From Gemmatimonadota bacterium (GTDB taxonomy: Bacteria; Gemmatimonadota; Gemmatimonadetes; Gemmatimonadales; GWC2-71-9), in assembly GCA_024641735.1 (NCBI GenBank), contig JAHECN010000007.1, forward strand, positions 1-41,133: a stretch of DNA of 41,133 bases, read 5' to 3'. A model generated the notes under the pieces. The model searched no databases. It saw only the letters and a program-made list of their open reading frames with translations, and had not been told where the DNA came from. Both the position numbers and the translations under genes were made by a program. The number at the start of each line of letters is the position of its first letter. The first letter of the stretch is position 1. Shown here piece after piece: positions 9,483 through 20,706 of the stretch.

Positions 9483-11392
9483 ATGCATCTTGACGCCAAG
9501 CTTCCAGCCGGACCACTCGACGCGAAATGGGCCAGGCATCGCGCCGCGCTCCGTCTCGTCTCTCCGGCCAACAAGCGGAAATACCATGTGATCGTGGTCG
9601 GATCCGGCCTTGCCGGGGCATCCGCCGCCGCTTCGCTGGCAGAACTGGGCTACCAGGTCTCCTGCTTCTGCTTTCAGGACTCCCCTCGCCGGGCGCACTC
9701 GATCGCGGCCCAGGGCGGGATCAACGCCGCCAAGAACTACCAGAACGACGGCGACTCGGCCGAACGCTTGTTCACCGACACGATCAAGGGCGGTGACTTC
9801 CGCTCTCGCGAAGCCAACGTGTATCGGCTGTCCGAAGTGTCGGTCAACATCATCGATCAGTGTGTCGCGCAGGGCGTGCCATTCGCGCGCGAATACGGCG
9901 GCATGCTGGCGAACCGTTCGTTTGGTGGCGCGCAGGTGTCCCGAACCTTTTACGCGCGCGGCCAGACCGGCCAGCAATTGCTGATCGGGGCGTACCAGGC
10001 GCTGGAACGGCAGATCGGTCTTGGCGCGGTGAAGATGTACGAGCGTCACGAGATGCTGGATCTCGTGGTGGTCGATGGCAAGGCACGAGGCATCGTCGTG
10101 CGTGATCTGATCACCGGTGAGATGTCGTCGCATGCGGGTGATGCGGTGGTGCTCGGCACGGGTGGCTACGGCAACGTCTTCTACTTGTCGACCAACGCGA
10201 AGGGGTCGAACGTCACGGCGGCATTCCGTGCCTACAAGCGCGGCGCCGGCTTTGCCAACCCGTGCTTCACGCAGATCCACCCGACCTGCATTCCGGTCAG
10301 CGGCGATTATCAATCGAAGCTCACGCTGATGTCCGAGTCGCTCCGGAATGATGGACGCGTCTGGGTGCCACTGAAGCAGGGCGATACGCGCGCGCCGGGC
10401 GATATCCCCGAGGCCGAGCGCGACTATTACCTGGAGCGGAAGTACCCGAGCTACGGAAACCTTGCACCACGCGACATTTCCTCACGTGCCGCGAAAGAGG
10501 CGTGCGATGACGGGCGGGGTGTCGGGCCGGGTGGGCGGGGCGTCTATCTCGATTTTGCCGCGGCCATTGCCCGACTTGGCGAGGACACGATCCGTGAGCG
10601 CTACGGGAATCTGTTCGACATGTATGCCCAGATCACGGGCGAGAATCCGTACAAGGTCCCGATGCGGATCTATCCCGCGGTGCACTACACCATGGGCGGC
10701 TTGTGGGTCGACTACAACCTGATGAGCAATCTCCCGGGCCTGCACGTGATCGGCGAGGCGAATTTCTCGGACCACGGCGCCAACCGATTGGGCGCGTCGG
10801 CACTCATGCAGGGTCTCGCGGACGGCTACTTCGTGTTGCCGTACACGATCGGGGATTACCTCGCGTCGAACAAGCTGGCGCCGGTCGATACGAGTCACGA
10901 CGCATTCCGTGTGGCGGAGGCCGAGGCCAAGGCTGCCACGGACCGATTCCTCGCGATCAATGGGACGCGGACGGTGGATTCATTCCACCGCGAACTCGGG
11001 CAGTTGATGTGGGAAAAGTGCGGCATGGCCCGCGACCGAGCGGGACTGGAGGAAGCCCTGCGCCGGATTCCTGAGCTGCGCGCCGAGTTCTGGTCGAACC
11101 TCAAGGTGCTCGGGACCTCCGATTCGCTGAATCAATCATTGGAAAAGGCCGGACGGGTGGCCGACTACATGGAGTTCGCCGAGTTGATGTGCCGAGATGC
11201 GCTGGAACGTGAGGAGTCGTGTGGCGGTCACTTCCGGACTGAGTACCAGACCGCGGATGGTGAGGCCCTTCGGGATGACGCGCATTTCGCGCACGTCGCC
11301 GTCTGGGGCTACGAAGGGCCGGATGCCCCCCCGACGCGTCACCGCGAAGAGCTGGAGTTCGAGTTCATCAAGCTCGCGACCCGGAGCTACAA

Positions 11393-11396
<4 letters not shown>
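9483..11396 (+). CDS. sdhA: Succinate dehydrogenase/fumarate reductase flavoprotein subunit
   Basis: [88 protein letters not shown]. Confidence 0.97.
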
Positions 11397-12171
<775 letters not shown>

Positions 12172-12175
<4 letters not shown>

Positions 12176-13428
12176 CGGTCCATCCGGGCGCATGGGCGCT
12201 TGCGGTGCTGCTGGGCGGGAGCGCAACAGCGCTGCCCGCCCAGTCCCGCTTCTTTGCCCGGCCGATGGCGCAGGCCATCGTCTCCGCGACCTCGATGGAT
12301 CCCACGCCCTACGGGGGACGCCTCACGGAAGTGCGGGTGGTCCAGCCGGTCCTGATGGGCCAGGCGGGCCTCGCCAATGGCCGGTTGCTCGGCACGCTGA
12401 CGCTCAATCTCGAGAGTCTCACGATCCCTGATGGCGAATTGACGCTTGGTGCCTGGGGCGAGGGCTACGTTGACCGGCGTCACCCGCACACCACCGTGCA
12501 TGAACTGTTGCTTGAAGCCCCGGATCTGTTCGGCACACGGGAGCGTGGCGGAAGAATCGGCCTGGTGGCGGGGAAGGGCTTTGTGCCGTTTGGCACGGAC
12601 GATCCAATGTCCCGCCCGTTCCTGCGCTACCCGGTCAATCACCATCTCTCGCAGATCCTCGAACGCGCCGTCCTCATCACGCAGCTGGAACGCGGACCCG
12701 TGCTGCTCGAAGGGGCACTCTTCAATGGTGACGAACCCGAGCGGGCGTCCCAGTGGCCGTTGCTGCGACTCCCGGACGGCACCGCTCGCTTTGGGGACTC
12801 ACGCGCGCTTCGGCTGACCGTGCGCCCGGTGTCGGACTTGGAACTGCAGGCGTCGATCGCTGCGGTGAAGTCGCCGGAGCATCGTCTCGCGGCCGGGGGC
12901 AATGTCGACAAGTGGTCCACGTCGGCGCGGTGGCACGATCAGCCGGAATGGGGCGAACGCTATCTCCTCGCTGAATGGGCGCGCACCGATGAGCTGGACG
13001 GGTATTTCCGATTTGAGACGATTCTGGTCGAGGGAGCGTTGCGTCGCGAGCGCTGGTCGGCGAGTTACCGGATTGAGTCGACCGATCGGCCAGAAGAGGA
13101 TCGGCTTCAAGATCCCTTCCGCTCGCTCCGTCCACACCATGAGAACAGCATTCTCGGCACAGGTTGCTGGACGCTCCATACGGTGCGGATCACCCACGAT
13201 CTGGCGGATCCTGCCGGTCCACTCAGCGTGATCCCCTTCGCCGAAGTCACGATGGGCTCCGTCCGCAAGACCGGCGGCGGCATCTTTGATCCAACCGCGT
13301 TGTACGGCCGCACTTCACTGAACCAAGTGTCGATTGGTGTGCAGATGGGGTGGGGAATGCGTCACCATCGTATGGGCCGATACGGGACGTCGCACAGCCG
13401 CCCCGAACACTCCCACGTTGCCCACTAG
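12172..13428 (+). CDS. Exported protein, possible outer-membrane porin-like beta-barrel
   Basis: Signal-like N-terminus ([18 protein letters not shown]); alternating hydrophobic pattern; GTG start overlaps sdhB stop; family not confidently recognised. Confidence 0.6.
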
Positions 13429-13453
13429 TCCCGCCCTGCCACGGAAGGTCCAC

Positions 13454-14923
13454 ATGCCCCCGATGCTTCGTGTTGCCCCGTTGCTCCTGCTGCTCAGCGC
13501 CTGCAGTACGCCCGTCCAGGCTCCCATTGCCCCGGCGATCGTCGCGGTCGTCAGCGGGAACAATCAGACCGGCCCGGTCAATAGTGCCTTGGCAGCATCC
13601 CTCACCATCCGGGTCGTGGATGATTTCGGCGAACCGGTGGTGGGCCGTCGCGTGCGGTGGAACCCGGTCCTCGGTGGCGGGACGGTCTCGCCCGGCGAGA
13701 ATGTCACGGATGCCAACGGGCGCGCGAGTGCGGTCTTTACCCTCGGGGCAAACCCAGGCGCCAACTCGGCTCGTGCCACCGTCGACAACGCCAATCCTGA
13801 GATCATCTTCAGCGCGACGGCCACTGGTGTGGTGGTGAACCCGACTCCGCAACTGGTCGCGTCAATCGCAATTCCAGCGACGTACGGCCACCACGACACC
13901 TTCGTGCGCGATGGCATCGCCTTTGTGTGTGCGTGGAATGCGGGCGTGTACATCTACGATGTCGGGAACGGCATCCGCAATGGTCAACCGCACGATCCGC
14001 GGTTGATCGCGAACTATGTCACGCAGGCGAACGGGGTGTCTGGCGGGGCACAGGTGCACAATGCCTGGTGGTTCCACAATCCGACCAATGGACAGAAGAA
14101 GTACCTCTTCATCGGACAGGAAGGCCCCGGGACTGTCGGTTCCGCGTCGTCCGGCGACATTCACATCGTCGATGTCAGCAACTTGGCCGCGCCGGTGGAA
14201 GTCGGGTACATCAATGTGGGTGGGGCTGGGACGCACAATTTCTGGATGGACGAGGCGCGGCAGATTCTCTACGCCGCCTACTACAACGGTGGTGTGGTGG
14301 CGATCGACGTCTCCGGCACGCTCTCGGGCAACATGTCCAGCCGGATCGTGGCGCAGGTCAAGCCAGGCGGCACGCCGGGCACCTATGTCTGGGGTGTGAT
14401 GCTCGCGGGTGGGCGCTTGTACGCCTCGGACATGATCAGCGGCCTCTGGGTGCTTGATCCTGTCACGTTGGCGACCCTTGGGGGCGGCAACAACGTCCCC
14501 ACCCAGTACGTCTCCGATCTCTGGGTTGCTGGGACCACGGCGTACACCGGTGGCTGGGGAACGCGCGCCGGTACGCGCGGCAACTCGATCCGGATCTGGG
14601 ATGTCACCACCGCAACGCCGGTTCAGCTTGGCGAGATGGCGATCCCGGACGCCACCACGGTGAGTGACGTCGCGGTGGTGCCGGGCGGGGCAGCGCTCGT
14701 CGCAACCGCGGAGGGTGGTGCAGGGGCAGGACTCTATGTGTACTCGCTCGCCAATCCTCGGGCGCCGGTATTGCGTGGCTCCGTGGCTGTCACCGGTGGA
14801 CTACACACCGGCGAAGTCGCCGTCATCAATGGCCGCACTTACGTCTTCGTGGCGAAAAACCCGGGAAGCGGGAACACGCCTGAATTCCGAGTCTACGACA
14901 TCACGGGAGCGCTGACGCCATGA
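13454..14923 (+). CDS. Lipoprotein with Big-1 (Ig-like) domain and LVIVD-type beta-propeller repeats
   Basis: MPPMLRVAPLLLLLSAC lipobox; Big-1-like segment SLTIRVVDDFGEPVVGRRVRWNPVLGGGTVSPGENVTDANGRASAVFTLG; repeats such as GDIHIVDVSNLAAPVEVGYINVGG. Confidence 0.8.
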   Translation: MPPMLRVAPLLLLLSACSTPVQAPIAPAIVAVVSGNNQTGPVNSALAASLTIRVVDDFGEPVVGRRVRWNPVLGGGTVSPGENVTDANGRASAVFTLGANPGANSARATVDNANPEIIFSATATGVVVNPTPQLVASIAIPATYGHHDTFVRDGIAFVCAWNAGVYIYDVGNGIRNGQPHDPRLIANYVTQANGVSGGAQVHNAWWFHNPTNGQKKYLFIGQEGPGTVGSASSGDIHIVDVSNLAAPVEVGYINVGGAGTHNFWMDEARQILYAAYYNGGVVAIDVSGTLSGNMSSRIVAQVKPGGTPGTYVWGVMLAGGRLYASDMISGLWVLDPVTLATLGGGNNVPTQYVSDLWVAGTTAYTGGWGTRAGTRGNSIRIWDVTTATPVQLGEMAIPDATTVSDVAVVPGGAALVATAEGGAGAGLYVYSLANPRAPVLRGSVAVTGGLHTGEVAVINGRTYVFVAKNPGSGNTPEFRVYDITGALTP

Positions 14924-17019
14924 TGCGACGTGCCATCGCCGCACTTGGGATACTGCTCCCCTCGATCGTGGCCGCGCAGGCTCCGATCACCGGCTTCACC
15001 CCGAAAGGGAGCGTCGCGGAAACCTCGCTCGAGGCACTGCTGCAGCGCGTTCCGGATACCGCCTCGGCGAAACGACATGCGCGCACCTTGGCAGGCGTGC
15101 CGCACGTCGCGGGGACACCGGCGCAGATCGCCACCGCAGACTATGTCCTTCGCGAGATGGCGTCGTACGGACTGGACACGCTGCGGACTCCGTTCACGGT
15201 GTATCTCCCGTTCCATGATTCCACCATCGTTGAGCGCATGACGCCGACGCGTCTCCGACTCGACATCACCGAGCCTTCAATCGCCAGTGATCCGACGACG
15301 CTATTGCCGCGCTGGCCCGCGATGAATGGCAACTCAGGCGCGGGCGACGTCACGGCGCCGCTGGTGTACGTGAACTACGGGCTTCCGGCGGATTTCGCCA
15401 AACTTGACTCTCTGGGTATTACGGTCGTCGGGAAAATTGCGATTGCGCGGTACGGGCGCTCGTTCCGTGGGATCAAGGCCCGGGAGGCCGAGCTGCATGG
15501 GGCGATCGGCCTGCTGATCTACAGTGACCCACTCGACGACGGGTTCGCACAGGGCGACGTCTATCCCGACGGACCGATGCGGCCGGCAGGCGGCGTGCAG
15601 CGCGGTTCGATCTTCAATGGTCAGGGGGACCCCACCACGCCGGGGTGGGCGTCACGGTCCGGCGCCCCGCGTCGTTCCTTCGACTCCCTCCCGCTGGCGA
15701 AGATTCCCGTCGTCCCGATTTCGTATGGCAACGCCGAGCTCCTCCTGCGCGACATGCGGGGTCCTTCGGTGCCGACCGGTTGGCAAGGCGGTCTGCCGTT
15801 CCGCTATCACCTGGGTGATGCGAGGGTCACGGCCCGGGTTGCGGTCTGGCCTGAGCGCGGCGAGCGGGCCTACAAGTCCATCGTCAACACCTTTGGCGCG
15901 ATTCAGGGGAGCACCTTCCCCAACGAAGTGGTGATCGTCGGTGGACACCGCGATTCCTGGGGGCCGGGGGCTGCCGACAACGTCTCCGGGGTGGTGAGCA
16001 TCCTCGAGGCGGCTCGCGCCTGGGGTGAGGCGCTGAAGGCCGGCCATCGGCCGCTCCGGACCATCCTCTTTGCCACGTGGGACGCGGAGGAATGGGGACT
16101 GGTTGGGTCGACCGAGTGGGTGGAAATGGTCGCCGATTCGCTTGCTGTCAACGCCGTCGCGTATCTGAATCAGGACGTCGCAGCCTCGGGGCGGGCGTTC
16201 GGGAGCGGTGGAACCGCATCGTTGCACGGTTTGATGCGTAATGCCGTTCGCGGGGTGACCCAGCCCGGCGATACCGGATCCGTCTATGCGGATTGGGCCC
16301 TCCGCACCGTGACATCCCAGCGCCCGGAGCCGCCGATGGGGGATCTTGGGGGTGGAAGCGATTACATCGGCTTCTACAACCACGTCGGGATTCCCTCGTT
16401 CGAGTTCGGCTTCGGCGGGGCGGGTGGGGTCTATCACAGCGCCTACGACACCTACACGTGGATGGAGAAGTTCGGAGATCCTGGCTATCTCAGTCACGCC
16501 GCTGCGGGTCGCCTGTCGGCCGTTCTGCTCGCCCGACTCGCAAATGCAGCCATCGTCCCGCTTGACCATGGAGCCCTCGGGGCGTATCTGGTGCCGCTGG
16601 TCGAGCGCACGCGCCGGGAGCCCGGGGCAGACGCGATCTCCGTGGCATTGGATGGGGTGGTGAAAGCGGCGCAAGAATTCGAGGCGGCAGGGCGGAAGTT
16701 CACCGCGGCTCGCGACGCCGTTCTCGGATCCGACCGGGAACCGGGGACACTCGCCGAGGCCAATCGGCGGTTGCGCTTGGTTGAACCCCTGCTGACGAGG
16801 CCCTCCGGACTGGTGGGTCGGCCCTTTCTGCGAAATCTCGTGTTCGCCGCGGACCGCGATAACGGCTACGCCAATGTGCAGTTCCCTGGAATCGTCGAAG
16901 CGCTGCGGGATGGCGATACGGCGCGGGCGAAGGGCGAGGCCGTGGACTTGGCAGAAAGAATCCGATCGGCGGCACGGGCAGTCGATTTTGCCAGAAACGG
17001 GCTTCCGGCGGAGCGGTAG
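14920..17019 (+). CDS. Exported M28B (PSMA/glutamate carboxypeptidase II-like) peptidase
   Basis: GGHRDSWGPGAADNVSGV, FATWDAEEWGLVGSTEW, YLNQDVAASGRAF, GVYHSAYDTYTWMEKFGDP, C-terminal TFR-dimer-like helical region. Confidence 0.92.
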   Translation: MMRRAIAALGILLPSIVAAQAPITGFTPKGSVAETSLEALLQRVPDTASAKRHARTLAGVPHVAGTPAQIATADYVLREMASYGLDTLRTPFTVYLPFHDSTIVERMTPTRLRLDITEPSIASDPTTLLPRWPAMNGNSGAGDVTAPLVYVNYGLPADFAKLDSLGITVVGKIAIARYGRSFRGIKAREAELHGAIGLLIYSDPLDDGFAQGDVYPDGPMRPAGGVQRGSIFNGQGDPTTPGWASRSGAPRRSFDSLPLAKIPVVPISYGNAELLLRDMRGPSVPTGWQGGLPFRYHLGDARVTARVAVWPERGERAYKSIVNTFGAIQGSTFPNEVVIVGGHRDSWGPGAADNVSGVVSILEAARAWGEALKAGHRPLRTILFATWDAEEWGLVGSTEWVEMVADSLAVNAVAYLNQDVAASGRAFGSGGTASLHGLMRNAVRGVTQPGDTGSVYADWALRTVTSQRPEPPMGDLGGGSDYIGFYNHVGIPSFEFGFGGAGGVYHSAYDTYTWMEKFGDPGYLSHAAAGRLSAVLLARLANAAIVPLDHGALGAYLVPLVERTRREPGADAISVALDGVVKAAQEFEAAGRKFTAARDAVLGSDREPGTLAEANRRLRLVEPLLTRPSGLVGRPFLRNLVFAADRDNGYANVQFPGIVEALRDGDTARAKGEAVDLAERIRSAARAVDFARNGLPAER

Positions 17020-17058
17020 GGCGGATTCTCAGTAGCTCAGGCATCCGTCCGACCGGCC

Positions 17059-17073
17059 GTCAAGTAACTTGAC
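17059..17073. promoter_or_regulatory. 15-bp palindrome GTCAAGTAACTTGAC upstream of pilT
   Basis: Perfect 7-bp arms around one central base in the peptidase-pilT intergenic region. Confidence 0.4.
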
Positions 17074-17167
17074 ACTGCCTGCCGCAGCGCTTTCGGCACA
17101 GCCCCTGCTATGAGTCATGGAATCCGCCGGCTGCGTCATCTGGCCGGAACACTCCATCAGGACGCCT

Positions 17168-18268
17168 ATGTCGACGATCGAGACCTTTGACGCAATTCTC
17201 CGGAAGGCCATCGAACTCGGTGCGTCCGACGTCCACCTGAGTTCTGGTGGACCCTATCGGATGCGCCTGCGGGGCTCCATGACAACGGTCGCCGGCGTGC
17301 CCGACCTCACCGGCGCGGATGCACGGGCGATCGCAGGGCATATCATGCTGAATGCCCGGAAATCGACTCCGGCCACCATCGAGGCCGAGCTCGATACCCT
17401 GCAGGATGTGGATTGTTCCTACTCGGTGAAGGGTGTCGGGCGTTTCCGGGTCAATCTCTGCAGTCAGCGTGGCTCAATCTCCGCGGTGCTTCGGGCCATC
17501 GCCCACACGATTCCGGACTTCCAGACGCTCGGGCTTCCGGTGGTGTTGGAGAAGATTGCGATGGAGGAGCGTGGGCTGGTGCTGCTGACCGGCACGACCG
17601 GAAGCGGCAAGTCCACGACGCTCGCCTCCATGATCGACTACGTGAATCAGCGGAAGGCGGGGAAGATCGTCACGATCGAGGACCCGATCGAATTCCTCCA
17701 TCGCGACGGCAAGAGCAACGTGATCCAGCGTGAGATCGGGACGGACACCGAGTCGTTCGGTGCCGCCCTCCGCGCGGCACTCCGTCAGGACCCGGACGTG
17801 ATCCTGGTCGGCGAAATGCGGGATCGGGCAACGATTGATATCGCCCTCAAGGCAGCCGAAACGGGACACCTCGTCTTTAGTACGGTGCACACCACCGATG
17901 CGCAGCGGACGATCGCGCGACTGGTCTCGGTGTTCGATCCGAATGAGCAGTACGCCACCAGACTCCGACTCGCTGAGTCCCTTCAGGCGGTGATTTCGCA
18001 ACGGCTGCTGCCCAGGGCTGATGGTCAGGGCCGGGTCGTGGCGACCGAAATTCTTCGGAATACCCAGACGATCGCCGCCTGTATTGCGGACGCGGACATG
18101 ACTGGTGAGATCCGCGACCATATTGCGGCAGGCCGCACGCAGTACGGCATGCAAACCTTCGATCAGCACCTCACGGAGCTGTACAAGGCCGGCCAGCTCA
18201 CGATGGAGGTTGCCAAGGCGGCGGCGACGAGTCCGGCAGACTTCGAGCGGAATCTGGAGTTCCAGTAG
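17168..18268 (+). CDS. pilT: PilT-family twitching-motility retraction ATPase
   Basis: LGASDVHLSSGGPYRMRLRG, TGTTGSGKSTTLASMIDY (Walker A), VTIEDPIEFLH, RQDPDVILVGEMRD, STVHTTDAQRTIARL. Confidence 0.94.
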   Translation: MSTIETFDAILRKAIELGASDVHLSSGGPYRMRLRGSMTTVAGVPDLTGADARAIAGHIMLNARKSTPATIEAELDTLQDVDCSYSVKGVGRFRVNLCSQRGSISAVLRAIAHTIPDFQTLGLPVVLEKIAMEERGLVLLTGTTGSGKSTTLASMIDYVNQRKAGKIVTIEDPIEFLHRDGKSNVIQREIGTDTESFGAALRAALRQDPDVILVGEMRDRATIDIALKAAETGHLVFSTVHTTDAQRTIARLVSVFDPNEQYATRLRLAESLQAVISQRLLPRADGQGRVVATEILRNTQTIAACIADADMTGEIRDHIAAGRTQYGMQTFDQHLTELYKAGQLTMEVAKAAATSPADFERNLEFQ

Positions 18269-18364
18269 AGGCGAGTCGTGAGTCGCGAGTCATGAGAGCG
18301 CGCTTGAGGCCGGCTCCCAACGTGGGGGCCGGCCTCAAGTCATCTCACGACTCTCGACTCGCCA
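18269..18364. repeat. Nested inverted-repeat intergenic element between convergent pilT and dcd, with outer heptad (GAGTCGN) arms
   Basis: Inner hairpin CTTGAGGCCGGC (18303-18314)/GCCGGCCTCAAG (18328-18339) extended by CCC/GGG; outer arms GGCGAGTCGTGAGTCGCGAGTCATGAGAG and TCTCACGACTCTCGACTCGCC. Confidence 0.85.
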
Positions 18365-18925
18365 CTAGAGCCTCGGTAGGGTCACTCCCCGTTGCGCCTG
18401 ATACTTCCCCTTCTTGTCCGCGTAGCTCGTCTGGCACACATCATCCTCATCCGCCTCGAAGAAGAGGACCTGGCAGATCCCCTCATTGGCGTAGACGCGT
18501 GCCGGGAGCGGCGTCGTATTGCTGATCTCGAGGGTGACATGGCCTTCCCACTCCGGCTCGAACGGCGTGACATTGGTGATGATGCCGCACCGGGCATAGG
18601 TCGACTTGCCGACACAGATGGTCAGGACGTTCCGCGGGATCCGGAAGTACTCCACCGACCGCGCCAGGGCGAAGGAGTTGGGCGGCACCACGCAGATGTC
18701 GCCGGAGTACTCCACAAAGCTCTTGGCGTCGAAGTGCTTTGGGTCCACGATGGCGGAGAGCGCATTCGTGAAGATCTTGAACTCGTTCGCCACGCGCATG
18801 TCGTAGCCGTAGGAGGAGACGCCGTAGGAGATCGCTCCCTCTCGGACCTGCCCGTCCACGAAGGGCTCGATCATGCCATGCTCGGTAGCCATCTGGCGGA
18901 TCCAGCGGTCGGACTTGATCGACAT
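18365..18925 (-). CDS. dcd: dCTP deaminase
   Basis: [13 protein letters not shown]...[90 protein letters not shown]. Confidence 0.97.
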   Translation of the reverse strand: MSIKSDRWIRQMATEHGMIEPFVDGQVREGAISYGVSSYGYDMRVANEFKIFTNALSAIVDPKHFDAKSFVEYSGDICVVPPNSFALARSVEYFRIPRNVLTICVGKSTYARCGIITNVTPFEPEWEGHVTLEISNTTPLPARVYANEGICQVLFFEADEDDVCQTSYADKKGKYQAQRGVTLPRL

Positions 18926-19023
18926 TCGTGCCTGCCGGGGGTGAGGAGTTGGGGAGGGGAATCGCGGGGAATATATGGGAGCCGGTGCCGAGATGCACGG
19001 CATTCCGGTCGACTCGGTCCCGG

Positions 19024-19052
19024 TTGAATTCACCCCCCGCACACGATACCTT
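19024..19052 (+). promoter_or_regulatory. Candidate sigma70 promoter for the nuo operon (TTGAAT-17 bp-TACCTT)
   Basis: TTGAAT 19024-19029, 17-bp spacer, TACCTT 19047-19052 upstream of nuoA. Confidence 0.5.
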
Positions 19053-19060
19053 TCCGCAGA

Positions 19061-19078
19061 TTGTGAAACATTTCACGA
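19061..19078. promoter_or_regulatory. Rex- or CRP-type operator TTGTGAAACATTTCACGA in the nuoA leader
   Basis: 17/18 match to the Rex-type pattern TTGTGAANNNNTTCACAA; also fits TGTGAN6TCACA with one mismatch; lies between candidate promoter and nuoA start. Confidence 0.6.
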
Positions 19079-19091
19079 GAGGGGGCAAGGC

Positions 19092-19457
19092 GTGTTGCAG
19101 CCGTACATCCCGATTCTCATGCTGCTCCTGTTTGTGTTGGCCAACGCGGCTCTGATTCTCGGCGCCTCCCACCTTCTCTCCTCTTCTCGTCCCACTGCCG
19201 TCAAGCGCGCGGCCTACGAGTCCGGCATGCCGGCCCTCGGCGACGCCCGCGAGCGCTTTTCGGTCAAGTTCTATCTCATCGCGATGCTCTTCATCGTCTT
19301 CGACATCGAGACGGTGTTCATGGTGCCATGGGCCGTCGCCTTCCATCAGATGCGTGAGTTGGGTGGCGTGTTGTTCATCGAGATGTTCACCTTCGTCGTG
19401 ATCCTGGGCGTTGGGTATCTCTACCTTTGGAAGCGGGGAGCGTTGCAATGGGATTGA
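19092..19457 (+). CDS. nuoA: NADH-quinone oxidoreductase subunit A
   Basis: [43 protein letters not shown] start inferred. Confidence 0.95.
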   Translation: MLQPYIPILMLLLFVLANAALILGASHLLSSSRPTAVKRAAYESGMPALGDARERFSVKFYLIAMLFIVFDIETVFMVPWAVAFHQMRELGGVLFIEMFTFVVILGVGYLYLWKRGALQWD

Positions 19458-20071
19458 TCGTGCCGCCGCCGGCACCAGACAGCGAGGAGATGCTGGAGCT
19501 GACGTCCCCCAACTGGGTGACCACTCGGCTCGACTTCCTCGCTAATTGGGCGCGATCCAATTCGCTCTGGCCGATGCCGTTCGGAACCGCCTGCTGTGCG
19601 ATCGAGTATATGGCCACTGCGGCATCCCGCTTCGACCTGGCGCGCTTCGGCATGGAGCGTCAGAGCTTCTCGCCGCGTCAGGCGGACGTCCTGATCTGCG
19701 CGGGGCGCCTGCCATTCAAACTCGCCCCAGTAATTCGTCGGATTTGGGATCAGATGCCACAGCCGAAGTGGGCGATCTCGATGGGGGCCTGCGCCTCGAC
19801 CGGCGGCATCTTCGATACCTACGCCATGGTGCAGGGGATCGACACGATCATTCCGGTGGACGTGTATGTCCCCGGCTGTCCGCCACGCCCCGAAGGTCTC
19901 CTCTACGGCATCCTGATGCTGCAGAAGAAGATCATGGCCGAGTCGATGACGGATCCGAGTCTTCGCGTCGAACACCTAGTGCAGGCGGATGGACTCTTCC
20001 GTCGCCCCGAGCAGATCGATGAGGTCTCGGAGCCCTTCGGTAACTCGGTGCACCAGATGAGGACCGGATGA
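19448..20071 (+). CDS. nuoB: NADH-quinone oxidoreductase subunit B
   Basis: [51 protein letters not shown]. Confidence 0.97.
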   Translation: MGLIVPPPAPDSEEMLELTSPNWVTTRLDFLANWARSNSLWPMPFGTACCAIEYMATAASRFDLARFGMERQSFSPRQADVLICAGRLPFKLAPVIRRIWDQMPQPKWAISMGACASTGGIFDTYAMVQGIDTIIPVDVYVPGCPPRPEGLLYGILMLQKKIMAESMTDPSLRVEHLVQADGLFRRPEQIDEVSEPFGNSVHQMRTG

Positions 20072-20706
20072 CCGCAGTCGCGACTCCGCTGGAAGGTGCC
20101 GCTGCCACCGTGGACGCGATGCGTGCGGCGTTCGGTGACAGCATTGGTCGCACCAGCCAATTTGCCGGTCAGCAGGTGGTCTCTCTCGCGGCGGAGCGTG
20201 CGCACGAGATTCTGGCTTGGCTGCAGTCTGATCCGGAGCAACGCTTCGACTACCTGACGGACATCACGGCGGTGGAATACCGGGATGCCGAGCGCCCACT
20301 GGAAGTGGTGTACCAACTCCGCTCCCTCGCGCGGCGCGTCGATCTGCGTCTCAAGATCGCGTTGGACCCGGATGGTCCCTTGGCCGTGGCCACAGTGACC
20401 GACATCTGGAAAGGCGCCGAATGGCTGGAACGGGAGGTCTGGGACATGTTCGGGGTGACGTTCCGAGGCCATGGGGACCTGCGACGGATTCTGATGTGGG
20501 AGGGGTATTCGGAAGGACACCCCCTCCGGAAGTCGTTTCCGCTCCGCGGACACCGGTCGCGCGCCGAGCAGACTCGCCAGGCGCTCGCGGCGAATCCTGA
20601 GGCGCACTATTCCCTCGAGGAGCTGTCGATCGCCGACGCCTATCAGGAGTTGCCCGCGGACATGCGCGCGCGCCTTGCCGCGCGGGAGCGGGGGGAGACC
20701 CCGTGA
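20068..20706 (+). CDS. nuoC: NADH-quinone oxidoreductase subunit C
   Basis: [60 protein letters not shown]. Confidence 0.97.
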   Translation: MTAVATPLEGAAATVDAMRAAFGDSIGRTSQFAGQQVVSLAAERAHEILAWLQSDPEQRFDYLTDITAVEYRDAERPLEVVYQLRSLARRVDLRLKIALDPDGPLAVATVTDIWKGAEWLEREVWDMFGVTFRGHGDLRRILMWEGYSEGHPLRKSFPLRGHRSRAEQTRQALAANPEAHYSLEELSIADAYQELPADMRARLAARERGETP

